DNA from: Trichoplax adhaerens | Taxonomy: Eukaryota; Placozoa; Uniplacotomia; Trichoplacea; Trichoplacidae | Assembly: GCF_000150275.1 (NCBI RefSeq) | Contig: NW_002060948.1 | Span: forward strand, 5,684,241-5,748,240 | Direction: 5' to 3' | Length of the DNA stretch: 64,000 nucleotides | Shown here: positions 27,118 through 39,209 of the stretch, piece by piece | Position numbering within the stretch: the first letter of the stretch is position 1 | Layout: every line of letters begins with the position of its first letter | Translations under genes and position numbers: made by a program | The notes under the pieces: generated by a model | Seen by the model: only the letters and a program-made list of their open reading frames with translations | Told to the model about the DNA's origin: nothing | Database searches by the model: none

Positions 27118-29441
27118 TGATAAAGTATTCTCTTAAAACCATCATCTATTCGATAGCTACTGTTCTTTCAATTGCTGCTATACGAATTTAGCTATAACGT
27201 TAAAGTTGGTCACTAAATTTTAAAGAATAGCAATCTTTGTGTTTGAAAATTGATTTTAGTGGTACTTTACTTCTGAAATGTGATACCGTATAAAATCTAT
27301 CAATTTAAGATTTGGGCTAGTAGTCATACTAATGAACAGCCTTTTGTTAAGATTATGATGTTAAGCCGAATTAATTTAAGGCATTTCGATTTACATCAAA
27401 TATATTTCATATATTAAACAATATATCACATTAGACTAATAATTATTTAAGCTGCATAGTACTAGCATTATTTCATAATGATAAAATATATTTACTCGAT
27501 TAGTGCTACTTGGAACATCTCATCTGTATCTTTATTGATTTAAATAAAATATTTAAGAACAGTTTCGTTATCGATAATAAATAAAATATCAATAATTTAC
27601 CCGTTACTTGCAGATAATATCTTTTATATACAAGTTAGTATCGAGCAGTATGGTAACTCTAAAGGGGTTAGTAATATTGATTTACTAATGGACAGATGCC
27701 GACGCAGTATGTAAGAGAGGATAACGTATGATTACGTTATTTTATTCGTGAAACATAAAATATGTACAAGGAATATCATTTATTTTAATCAGATATTCAG
27801 TTAATGATACTAAATGCTTACTTTAAGTTTATACCATATGGAAATCCAGATATCGCAAATCTCGTTCTAAAGCATGTGTTGCATGCACTGATAAGCTAGA
27901 AAATAGACATGATAACCTATGGTAAAGTATCATTTTAAGGCCGCTTACACCATTATTCAGAGGGCACAATTTTTATCTTTGCCAACTATATAACAACTAT
28001 GGTGTAGGTGTTAATAGTACTCTGTTATTTTCTATGCTTTAGCCAAATTTATTTATTGCAGTATTCATTATTCAAGCATCATTCTAGCTGGCCCGTAAAA
28101 TGATGACGTTACGATAGAGTTATTTGCTTTAATTAAAGATTTTACTTTTAGAAATTTAAGGATCGCAGATAATCAACTAATAAGTGAATTCATTTATATT
28201 CAAATAATTTCATAGCTATCAAGAATGCATCTTTGCCATATTACCATGATTGATTATTAAATTAAGAATTAATTAAATTAAAAGCTTTAATTACAGTAGT
28301 CGCAATTCAGCGGAAAAATTCATTACCAAATCACGATAGGTAAATTTTTTCCGCTGTAATGTAATTTATTTAATAAAAGAACTGAATAGATGCTGAAATA
28401 TGGTATGGTACTCTTTGCCATTAGTTCTCATATGTCGACTTTATTATTAGTACAATTATTAGACAAATTAATCGATTAGTACTGCTATCCCATCTCTTTT
28501 AAAAGCTTCACTCTGCAAATGATTGAGCTATAAACTTCATCAGCCACGTACTTGAAATTGGAAGGCCATTAGTTGTATTATACTCGTATAAGAAATACAG
28601 AATCTCAATTTCGACTCAAAATAAAATCTTGAATAGCCTCCATCAAAGGTAGATAAGGAAAGGGTAATTTTTATCAACATTTTTTTAAAATGAAATTGCC
28701 AAATCTGTGCAAGGTAGTATATTTGAGATTTTGAGTTAGTCAAGAATTTGAAACTAACTGGATTTTTTAACAGTGTACCAGCTATGTTAACACTTGAAAT
28801 TAAATTGCTGGCATCCTTAAATCTTTGTAAAATTTGCCGTATGTAGTGAATTGGTTCTAAAGCTCCTTAGTGTACCTACTGTAAAGAGGTGAAACCTCTA
28901 CACCATCTTAACTGTGTTTGATACTATAATATTTTTTAACAGAATAGCATTTTTGCTAAATTTTTTCGCTATTTTCCTTAAAATTTGAAGATAAAGTGAA
29001 TTCGCTTCTTACTTATCAAAATTAGTGACGATACAGCAAGTTTTTCTCGTGCATAATACAGTCTAGTAATAATATGAAATTGTACTTTAGCGATATATAA
29101 GTAATAGCGACGAATGAAGTGTCCATTTGTGGGTAGGATTTCGTTAGATCTAACTCTATTCTGAAAGTCTAATAAGTTATAAACTCTCGGTTACGGCGTA
29201 CGTAGTAATTAAGAACGGCCCCAAAATATTTCAATTTTAAAAAAGCTTTCCAAAATTCTGTTTACAGTAGTGTGTTAAGATCCTGAATGTTAAACCTTAA
29301 TAAATTTTGTGTCAAATCTTGTTATATTATATTGACTCATAGGAGAACTAATGTCAATTTTTCTTCCCCTATGATAAGGTTTAGACATCGAAAAGCAGTA
29401 AATAAATATCGATTGAAAACATTTAAATTACAATTTGTGCA
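27118..29441. other. intergenic between genes B and C
   Basis: No supportable gene. It contains the inverted-repeat element at 28289-28366 and AT-rich single-copy sequence. Confidence 0.45.
28289..28366. repeat. small inverted-repeat (MITE-like) element
   Basis: The left arm CAGCGGAAAAATT...TACC (28308-28327) pairs with GGTAAATTTTTTCCGCTG (28339-28356). Outer AATTACA pairs with TGTAATT-like sequence at the right end. It is about 78 bp and non-coding. Confidence 0.55.
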
Positions 29442-31475
29442 ATGGACATGGAAAATCTTCCAGAAATACAAGTACTGAATCAATCTGGTAGCGGTACTGA
29501 ATCGAAAATTACTGTTACATTGTATCAACTGGTCAACTGGTGCAAAATCAATATCGCTTTAGCAACTATTATTATTATTACTGGAATATTTTCCATAAGT
29601 TTGCCAAATTCATTTGGTCTCTACACATCAGCTATAACTAAACTTGCTCATTGCTTTTGGGTTGGAGGACTGGTAAGTTGTCATTCATATCGAAAAAATT
29701 ATAATATGTAACAACAGTTTGGGATAGGGACAGTCGTATCGGCTTTGTTAGTACAACTTGTGAGTATTCCATAATCTAAGTTTGCTGTATAACTTTCTCT
29801 TAAGTATGTCATACACGATTTAAATTAATTTTAAACTACTTTATAAATATTTCATTGTACGCTTTAATATTACGTACTTTTACTGGCTAGTTGTAATTAA
29901 CATTGATTGTATTCGAAGTAGTCATACGTGAATAAGCTCATTTACGAAAGATTATTTTATAGCTTAAAGTAAGGTTTTACCTGAAATGAAATTTGTAACC
30001 GAAACGGTAGTTTGATACCATTGGTATTTCCAATTTAATTTTAATGCGATATTTTAGTCCCTTATGTAAAGTAGAATAAAGACTTACTTGCCAAAACCGA
30101 TACAGTTTCATATATCAATGTACGGAACTTGAATGGGATTTTCACAACCTTGATAGTTGAAAATAATTAACCGTTTCTGGTCGTTATATGATTTTAAGAT
30201 CTATTTGAACTAAATGCACTCGCATTTTAATCGTATAAATGATACGAATTACGCTGACTACGATAGTATTAGCTATCACAATTACGTCTATGAAGAGTCG
30301 TCGGAATGTGCGGATTACGATTAATTTAGGTTTTTATTTTATGATACCAAGGAATCAATATAGCATAGCAGGAAATATTACTGTGAATGTAAAATCTGAC
30401 AAAGCAAGAGAATGATCGATTAGACTAAAATAAATCTTATTGAATTAAGCTTCTAGGTTCTTAACTTTCGTCTTGTTATATGCTAGACTCAAACTAGTAA
30501 TCATTGCACATTATTCAAGGTATTAATTTAAAGAAAAATATAAATCTGGGACATTTAGAGTTGCTTTAACTTAATGATGTTCAAAACAGTGATTGATACG
30601 CGCACAGTTAGTCGATAGTAAATAATCTTATGTATGACCTATTTACTTAACTAGCCTTTACTGCAATCATCAAAAATTTATTAACAAAATATTTAAATTG
30701 TTATTAATCATTATTTATGTGATTTTTTGGTTAGACCGTCGTTTTTAGCCTTTATGGCATTTTAGCTTACAGAAACAAAGAATTTTCGGAGTTGAAGGTT
30801 TGTATAAGCTGATTGCATAACATTTACTTGATACATACCGGTATTTTTATACTGTATGAGTGTGAAAGTATGATGAATTAAAAATCTCTAATACCATGCT
30901 TAGATACGGAGAAGATATAGTAAAACTATACTCAAAGAATTGAAAATACTTTGTTTATATATATTTCAAATATCATTTTTAAATGCAGGCATCCATTCAT
31001 GTAGCAATTGCTTCCATTAATATCATGGCTATCATCGGTGGATTTGTTGTTTTAGCATTCAATCTAGAAACCGTGATAAATTTACCTCATAAACCTAATA
31101 AAGACGGTACCGAATCAACAGTTATTGATGTTGTTACCGTGCAGGTGATCTCAGTTCTTGTCAGCGCCATAGTAATGATTATTTATACATTATTCCTCTA
31201 CGGCAACGTAAAGTCTGTGCGAATGCATCATTACGTGCCAAGAAATTTACTAAGTCGTCCAGAACACGACTTCAGTCATACACTGGTAAGAAAAAAACTT
31301 ATTCTGTACCACTAGTAGATGGATTAACTTCATAGCCAAGATTTTTTTATATTCTTTTATATATAAATTAAAAGTTCATATCCAGATACCCAAGTTTTCA
31401 ACTATGAATATATATGAGCGCTTTAAAAATCAGTTTGGCAAATTCCTTAGTATACATTTTCGAACTATTTGGTGA
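29442..31475 (+). CDS. tetraspan membrane protein, CD20/MS4A-like plan (gene C)
   Basis: Exons, all phase 0: 29442-29672, 30735-30797, 30989-31285 and 31386-31475, about 226 residues. The ATG at 29442 opens MDMENLPEIQ. TM1 is about residues 36-53 and TM2 starts at HCFWVGGL, completed by exon 2 (TVVFSLYGILAY and nine more). Exon 3 carries TM3 with INIMAIIGGFVVL, a loop with PNKDGTEST and TM4 (VISVLVSAIVMIIYTLFL). Like gene B it lacks the paired outer-loop cysteines (LPNSFG in place of PCPIG). The tail exon reads IPKFSTMNIYERF and more; its Y-E matches the tails of E, F and G, but that exon is the least certain. A second AG at 31527-31528 would give VFPI and a stop instead. AATAAA lies at 31541, 66 nt past the stop. 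Confidence 0.75.
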
Positions 31476-33098
31476 CAAAGCATAGTTGTTAGTTACTGAT
31501 TTACTGTATTTCTATAATTTAATTTAGGTTTTTCCCATATAATAAATGGCCTTGCTAGCTTTATAGTGAAGATATAAGAGCAAATAATCAGTAAAATGGT
31601 CGTGGACTCTTCCAAGCATAAAAGCTGGTCGGTAAAGCATATTAGTGAATCGTGTATTGCTTCGACATATACAAATCGTCCAATGGCACGAAATGACATC
31701 GCCTGGAATATTTGGCCATTGCATAGAGGACTAATAGTCAAAATTCACTGCTTTGTGTAATCGTTCGTTGCTAAGATAGCAGTAGCCATGCTCTATTGTA
31801 GGAACAATTAGTTTGACAAAGCATATTTATCATTACCCGTACTAGCGGCTTGAACGACGATGTTTTACCAGTTAAAAGAAATACCCCATTACTAGTCCGC
31901 GTACTTCTTTATTGGTATAAATCTAGTTATAGTTATAGTGTCTTTCATTGGAGAACTATAAATCATCTGTGTGACATGAACTTGTAGCAAATGAAATATC
32001 TCTTTTTCATTTATTATATTATCAAACCATAATCTGTATCCCTAATGGTGGATATTGCTATAAATTTTGGTTCTATGCATTCTTTCAAGGCTTACAGGGT
32101 TATTTCTTTCTTGTCTACAATCATAACAGCTTTGATCTACGAACTGATTGAATTGTACTACGTCATTACCTATTTCATTATCATCACTTCATTCATGTCT
32201 CAAAATTTTACTTCTAAATATTGAGATTTTAATATCGATTTTGTACTAGTAATTGACGATTCAATCATGTTTGATCAGTAAGGGCATTAAAGGGTGCTAT
32301 TCCATTGGCATCCTGCAAGCATCAAATCCAAAGATATAATATAAGACTGTCGTGCTATTCCTGTTATAATTGCAGCCACTGTGCTTAGTTCAATGCTGTT
32401 AAAAAGTAGGTGATACTTCTAGTAACTTTGCTATACATTAGAGAATGCCAGATACTGCAAAACAGGAGATCACATTGCGTTACCAGTAATAAAATATTAC
32501 AGTATTTACGAATAGGCATTACTTGTGATAGAAATTTGACTATGCTTTCTTTATGTGAAGCTTTTCTTTAAATCATATAGCACCATTCTCGTACTTTAGT
32601 CTGTTAGGAACTTGCTGGTAAAGTAGTATACACATAATGTTGGCTTAATTTTGTACAATAAGCGCACATTCATTTGTAGCATTTCTTGGTCACCTTAAAA
32701 ACAGACTAGCCTATGTGGTATGTATTGTATGTTGTCTATGATATATGAAATACACCTTGTGGTTATAAAGGTTTTTTCGCGATGATCGAAAAAATTTGAA
32801 TGTCCTTTTAGCTTGGACCACTTAACAATTGTGTTATTTAAAGAGCAGCTTGTATGTGTCTTCTTCTGTTTCAGTTATAATTGTAAAATACTCGATATCC
32901 TTACCAAGCACATAAACAATATTTTCAGCCGTGTATGCTTACATGGTAGTTTGTAAAATATCTTTAAAATGTATACCTGCCTTTTGCTGTGAAATTATAA
33001 GGTAGATGCCAAACTTTATGTTATGATTGAAGTTAGTATCAATTTCGATATTGCAATTATGTTGTTTTCACTCTCACAGAAAATTTTAATTTTATCTG
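31476..33098. other. intergenic downstream of gene C
   Basis: No convincing exon. A stretch near 32020-32090 with C-I-P-N-G-G and F-W spaced roughly as in family exon 1 was considered but is too weak to call. Confidence 0.35.
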
Positions 33099-33113
33099 AT
33101 GCTTAATTACGAG

Positions 33114-33395
33114 TATAACTCATATGCAAAATTCTATGAGCCTATCAATTGTATTATTTTTATTACTGTTATAAACATTTTTGTTTTCATCCGAGTTGTT
33201 TCATTGCCCTTTACCAGTGATCTATCAGAGACGGTTGGAAAAGGCATCAAATTTACTCGTACTATATTGTTCTTACTGCAAGAATTTGAAAGTACTCTAT
33301 ATTATTTGCTTGCGATCAGAAGGTCTATCGAATTTCGTGAAGGCAATTATTTCATGCATTTTGTATCGATACAACAATTTGTCTTTAATGAGAGG
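33114..33395 (+). CDS. candidate orphan exon resembling family exon 3
   Basis: The frame is open from AG at 33112-33113 to a strong donor (AGAGG then gtaagt at 33396). It is 282 nt and phase 0 at both ends, as in family exon 3 (270-306 nt). It has two hydrophobic segments (about 33150-33200 and 33245-33310), and AKFY near its start resembles VKFH of gene B. No matching exon 1 or 63-nt exon 2 was found upstream, so this is either a relic or chance. An open frame of this size is near the chance limit in this window. Confidence 0.3.
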
Positions 33396-33949
33396 GTAAG
33401 TAGGCCGTATGTAGTATCAGGTTAGGACAGTAGAACAGATTGAAGGTATTAATATTGTTTGATATCGTTAGCTGTTTGTTATTTTTTTTATCTTGAAAGT
33501 CACTAGCTCAATCTTTTGTTACTATACTGTATATGTTGAGGGCGAATGATGCAGTCAGCAGATTGCTGTTGTACATTTGTAGAAGGTATCTTTCAAATTT
33601 TAGTCATAATAACGTAAGGCAAAACTGATTCAAAAGGTGAATAATAATATCCACGAAGATGCGAGCGTAATTATATAAGCGCTATAAATTCGAATACGCG
33701 TCTTAGTAGTTGATTAAAATGGATGAGATTAAGTATTACTGTAAGGCCTTCCTATACGTCATTCTATGCCTTTGTGTTGCACCTTGGTTGAACACGGTAC
33801 AAGACAATCCATGAAACTGTTTGTAGACAAATGCTTGTACAGTAAATGATTTGAATCGAATGAAACATATTTCGTTTAATTCTGCTGATAATTAAAAATT
33901 GATTATAATTTATGGGTATCAATATTATAATACAGTATATGTATAATAA

Positions 33950-34690
33950 ATAGATCAGTACAGATCCGTCTAAGCCCGAGTATTTATTGAGCTTAACACT
34001 GCTAATCACCACAATGATTTATTTCTAACACAGGTCATATTTATATAATTAATTAACCGCTACAGATCCGTCTAAGCCTAAGTTAAGTATACTGTACTGG
34101 AAATGACCGAGTAATCACCCCATCGATTTATTTCTAACACAGGTCATATTTATATAATTAATTAATCACCACAGATCCGTCTAAGCCTAAATTAAGTATA
34201 CTGTACTGGAAATGACCGAGTAATCACCCCATCGATTTACTTCTAACACGTGTCATATATAATTGATAAATTAATCACCGTCTAAGCCTGAGTTGAGTAT
34301 ACTCGAAGTCGCTTTTAATCAACACAATGATTTATTAGTAGCACTGGTCATCTATCTCTATAGTACAGTAATAATTAATTCATGACCTATCCGTCTAACC
34401 TGAGTTGAGTATATTCAAAGTCTGTGAATAATCACCACAATGATTTAATTATTTATTTCTAGCTCTAGCCATATATAATTGATTAATCAAAATTAAATTC
34501 GTCAAGCTAGAGTTGAGTATACTCGAAGCATCAAGTCACAAAGTAATCACCACAATGATTTATTTCTATAGTAACATGAGTCATGCATAATTAATGAATC
34601 ATCATCGATCCATCAAAGCCTGAGTTGAGTATACTCCAAGTCACAGAGTGATCGCCACTAAGATCTATTTCCAACACAGGTCATGATACC
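33950..34690 (+). repeat. tandem satellite, about seven units of 100-115 bp
   Basis: Degenerate units recur at about 33965, 34065, 34171, 34274, 34390, 34499 and 34609, judged by the TCCGTCTAAGCC block. Each unit then has GAGTTGAGTATACTC or a variant, AATCACCACAATGATTTATT and usually ACACAGGTCAT followed by an AT-rich stretch. The second and third units are nearly identical; later units have drifted. GAGTATACTC is a perfect palindrome. Confidence 0.85.
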
Positions 34691-34862
34691 GTTGGATCAT
34701 TCGCCATGACGTGCTATTGTGAGTCGGAAGGAATGATGTAATATGAAATCATTTCATTCGTTCAATATCCACTAATGGCGGCATTGGATAGGTTGATTTG
34801 CAACAGACTGACTATTACCGTACATTGTTCTAATAACAATATACAAAGGCACAATATGCGCT

Positions 34863-34912
34863 ATTCATACAGTATGAATGAAAGTCAAGAATTTCATCAC
34901 AGTGATGAAATT
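34863..34912. repeat. two adjacent perfect palindromes
   Basis: ATTCATAC-A-GTATGAAT occupies 34863-34879 (8-bp arms). AATTTCATCAC-A-GTGATGAAATT occupies 34890-34912 (11-bp arms). They lie just after the satellite. Confidence 0.7.
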
Positions 34913-35178
34913 AAGTTGTGAATGATGATGACTTCATGCTGCAGGCGATCACGTTCGAAGTGAAGGCGACAGTTTTTAGTCGCAATTTGCCAGAGCAAGC
35001 ACTATTGCAAGCCAGTTTTATTCGCGCGTATCCTTTACTGTAAAATGTAGTCAAATATCAAGTGGTGAACAGCTCCTGTACTCTTCAATATTCATATTTT
35101 GCACTGGGAGTAGAGTGTCTGGGTTGATCGATTTTCCTTAATTAATTATAATTAGTACGTCCCGACAAAAACGGACGA

Positions 35179-35215
35179 CAGTACAGCACAGTACTGTACA
35201 GTACAACTTTTACAA
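35179..35215. repeat. TACAG/CTGTA pentanucleotide run
   Basis: Short runs of ACAGT/TACAG in both orientations form palindromic stretches. Similar runs lie at 36638-36652, 37801-37833 and 38611-38630, making 35.1-38.7 kb the densest stretch of this motif in the window. A shorter one lies at 43513-43524. Confidence 0.75.
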
Positions 35216-35346
35216 TACAAGAATCTCTGCGCACTCGGCGGGGTCTCTTAATAGGTACCGAGTCTACCGACACGATTATTGCGACGGTACTGCGCAAGTG
35301 TAAAAAATCCTGTAGAATTTACTGTAGCAACAATACTGTAGTGTAC

Positions 35347-35395
35347 TATTGTGCAAAATGTGAGTAACTGTACTGTACTCACATTTTGCACAATA
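35347..35395. repeat. perfect hairpin, 20-bp arms and 9-nt loop
   Basis: The arm TATTGTGCAAAATGTGAGTA (35347-35366) is followed by ACTGTACTG and then the exact reverse complement (35376-35395). It lies inside a minus-strand open frame (35248-35727, GTG first codon) that is probably a by-product of the palindromic sequence and higher local G+C. Confidence 0.85.
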
Positions 35396-35756
35396 CAGCA
35401 CAGTACCGTACACATAAGCTTGGGTACGAATAAGCGTACGATACCCCAGGGTACCGGAACGAAGACTAGTAGTAATACTGAAAAGTATCCAATAAGATAA
35501 CAATAGAAATGCTCATTCTTAGCTTTATGATCTGAATAACCGCCATGTCCAAGTCGCGATTGCGTCGACATAATGTAATCACGTTGAAGATAAAAATAAA
35601 TAATAAATAAATAATAACATGATGATTTCATAGTCCAGTATAATCCTAGTACAATGTACAGTATAATAAAGAAAAGAAAATCGGTGTACTGTAGAGTAGA
35701 GTGTACAGTACTGAACGATGAATGCACTACAGTATTAACCCAAGGATAAAAGATAG

Positions 35757-36116
35757 CGCAGATTGCATTGGCCTATCATATCGCTCAGATTCAGTTGGAA
35801 GACGGTTGACGCTTGTGAACGTCAGACACTATTCATTCCCGTTCAAGTCGAATTGATGCTCGTGGCTAATTCGAACAGTCACTATTGTATCGAGAAGGTG
35901 GTCGCTTTTATCGACAGCATTGCGGATATTCTATTGCAAGATAAACCTCAATTAAATATTGAATTGAAGGTAAGTTCATGCCTCCATTGCATGTTAATAA
36001 TATGGTTGCCTACGATCGACCTGAATCTCCTTTTAATTGACTGTCAGCACCAGCTAGTATTGATCAGATGCTGCATAACATTGGCCGTAACATACTGTAT
36101 ATATATCTTAACATAG
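35757..36116 (+). CDS. candidate two-exon gene fragment, product unknown
   Basis: Exon 35757-35969 follows an AG at 35755-35756 and ends at a strong donor (GAATTGAAG then gtaagt). After a 78-bp intron, a good acceptor (CTCCTTTTAATTGACTGTCAG) opens 36048-36116 ending in TAG. Both junctions are phase 0, and the intron itself is free of stops, so an unspliced form of 120 codons also exists. The region is richer in G+C than its surroundings. The protein contains VELMLVANSNSHYCIEKVV and more; no family is recognised and no start codon is certain (an ATG lies at 35859). Confidence 0.3.
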   Translation, partial: RRLHWPIISLRFSWKTVDACERQTLFIPVQVELMLVANSNSHYCIEKVVAFIDSIADILLQDKPQLNIELKVSSCLHCMLIIWLPTIDLNLLLIDCQHQLVLIRCCITLAVTYCIYILT

Positions 36117-39100
36117 TATGGTGTATTATCTGCAAGATTGACTATTTTGGATTTTGGATTTTTTTCATACGACTACTCTTGATTCAATATTGTGGCTTGC
36201 CATTATTGTTGAATTTGACTTGAACGTCGTGACAAAGTTAACTATTCGAGAATTTAGCAACGATGTACAGTAATTAGTCATGGAAATCATCATGATATGA
36301 CGATGTCCTGTAGTTTAGTTTTTAATATATGCATATTTCATTTTGAATAGATAAACCCCAACTCAAAGTCAATCAGCCTACTCTTGGGTTTATATTTATA
36401 TTATATACAAAGTTGTAATCCTGAGCATTGTTCTTCCATTGCAATATGTAAATTACAGGTCATAGTAATGAACCCCTACTAATTTGGCTTGTGCAAAACC
36501 TATGCGATCTAGAAATAAACGTCCTGGGTTGATCATTAGCTATAGCTCGATCCTTTACTATAAGTTATCTACGTAACAATTATAAATTGAATATTTCGAC
36601 TAAAATAAATTTTTCGTAATAAATTGTTGATATCTATGTACAGTACAGTACTCCAACGTTGCGACCTGAGTAGGGTTCAGGTCAAAGTATAAATTCGCAT
36701 GCCGAGGTCATAGTTTATGGCTCAGTTCGAGTGACGGCAATTGACTGAGTAAAATCAAATATGCACATGCCAAAGAAAAGCCTATAGCGTAAAGCGATAG
36801 CTGAAAACTGGCCAGGATATTCTATTTATAGTGGTATAAAACTGGGCTGTTTGTGATAGACTAGATAAAATTTGGGTGGTAAAGATCTCTTTGATTAAAG
36901 TACGGCGTATGATAAATTCAAAGTCAGAAGATTCGAACGCTAGCATTAACTCGACTACTACTGCACAATGAATGATTTGTTTAAGAAACACTTAAATCTC
37001 CTTTTACACACCGATTAATCTCGTAATGCTGATGATTGTCAGTCTGTATTGTGATCTACTTCGCTAAGTAACTTAGATACGCGCGGTTGAACTTCGCAAG
37101 AAATTGTGCTTTCAGTACTGACTAAATGTTAGGTAATTATTCATCGTGCCATTAAATTCGCAATGGTATGGTTACTGCTCGTAGCGTAATCACTCCTGAT
37201 CCTGTTGGGCAAATAAAGTTATCACTATTTGAAGTTCTAATAGGTGAATATGATCGCTACTTTTTGTAGGAACGTAAAATACCTTTTCAAAATGGTATTA
37301 GTAAATCATAAAGCGTAATTAAATTAGCAAGATGCGAGTATTATCTCTGGTGAATAGAAGGTTGTTATGCTGTATTTCGATTTCCAGGCAAATTAATTCA
37401 CATTTCAAAATCTTTTCTATACTTCATGTGATGACACACGCTTTCTTGGGCGCCGAAGAAAGGAAAACACAATCGCTAACTTGTAAATGATTTTATAGGA
37501 CCAATAAAATCGCACTTTTAAGTATTTATAGTCGACATAACTATGTCGCACAGAAGTTTAATTATTGGTGAGGTACAGTTGATTTACCGCCTGGAATTGA
37601 ATACAGACCTCCGGGAAAATATAGATACTTAAGTGTTGGACCTTCACTGGAGTACTGAATTACTGTATACTGTTAATGTAAATGGTCTGGATGGGGGAAA
37701 TACTATGTTTAAGTTAAAAGTTGATGTCATTTTTTGTCTCTAGTCTATAATGCAAAGTTTGACCTGTAAAGCTCATCATGAATTAACTATCCGCAAACGA
37801 ATACAGTACAGTACAGTATATTGCTGTACTGTACGTATTGCAGAATGACATCGCCATACGGAATGTGTACAGTATTATACTGGACAAATTTTATACTCTA
37901 CTGTATGTTGTGATCATACATATTAATTATTACCTCAAATTTTGGTTCCTACAACATTGTCTGTCATTTACAATTTTTTGCATGAAAACATAGTAGCCAG
38001 ACGTTAATGTTTTTGACATGTATTCGGACAAAAAATAGGCCACATTAAAATTGAGAGATCGCGGCTACGTCATAATGTTCTTTAAACATCATTACCATCA
38101 ATATTGTTATAAGGGTATCGTACATAAATATTATTTTAGAGCGCGACCTTTAAAGCAAACTAACGCTTGGTTTGTTTATTTATTTATTTATTTCCTAAGT
38201 TGCTTACCCCTGGGTATTAAGTTAGGTAGATTATTCGTCTACCGGAGATTGGGTATTTTCTACTTTACCTATTTGACTTATTACTTTGGATTTTGGGCAC
38301 TGTATAATGTGGATCGCGTTATTGATCAATCTCCAACTGTATACTGTATAGTTCTGCGTTATGACAGTAGTCGAAAATAACTACAGTATTACTTATTGCA
38401 CTTTATCATTTTTGGACTTTGCTGTACAGTACTATTATTAATTACGCGAGTATACACGTAAAATTGTGCTTATGTACGCACTCCTTTACTCATGTGAAAA
38501 GTATTTCAAATAATCAGAACGCAAGATTAACTTAAACCAATGCATTGCTCGATTGCTAGGACTTGTTTACACGAAATCCAGAATCCTGCTACGCAAAATA
38601 GATTATTTATGTACTGTACAGTACAGTATATTGGTTGATTAGCCAGTAGCTATCATGCCACGATATGGTATTATTTATATTTGTGGTTATCTGCTATTTA
38701 CAGTACTGTAGATTAGCTAAAACCCAATTAGATTATCTAAAGTAATGATAGGCAGTACTATCATTTGCATCTATGAGTTGAAATGGCTGATAAAATTTCG
38801 TGTTTACTAGCTATGCCAATTATTTACGGACGTCATGGCGATATTTAACAAGTGCAGTCGAATTTATGCAGTTAGCAAACTACAAATAGGTTACTCTGGG
38901 CTTTGGATAGATAATCACCTAACATAACTTGTTGTGATACCGCATTTTCAGGCTTTATGAAATATACCAATAAAAATCGCATTAATCTATCTTCTGATAG
39001 TATTGTCAATAAAGTACTATATGTAGAGTATTATAATCGATGATGACGTTATTCTTCTACTTCATTACTAATTAATATTTCAATACTTGAATTAAACGGT

Positions 39101-39209
39101 GAATTAAGGTCGCTTCTTCTCCGACTAGAGAGAGTAACGAATTCTTAGATTTTGTCACGCCAAAGCATTATTTCAAATACCGAATTGAAATACAAATTAT
39201 TTCCTCATC
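36117..39209. other. intergenic, palindrome and pentanucleotide rich
   Basis: No supportable gene. At 36661-36720 a palindromic GACCTGA...TCAGGTC and two AGGTCA half-sites (about 36678 and 36706) flank a TATAAATT; AGGTCA is the half-site of many nuclear receptors. A minus-strand open stretch at 36782-36991 contains VELMLAFESS. A plus-strand open frame at 38075-38380 is hydrophobic but has no splice support or family match. Confidence 0.3.

Noticed and set aside
35248-35727. Longest minus-strand open frame (159 codons)
   Set aside because: It has no ATG at its start, lies over palindromic and TACAG-rich DNA with higher G+C, and has no splice support or family resemblance; probably a by-product of composition.
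38075-38380. Hydrophobic plus-strand open frame of about 100 codons
   Set aside because: It includes a TTTA repeat, has no splice sites in phase and no match to the tetraspan exons; such frames are expected by chance here.
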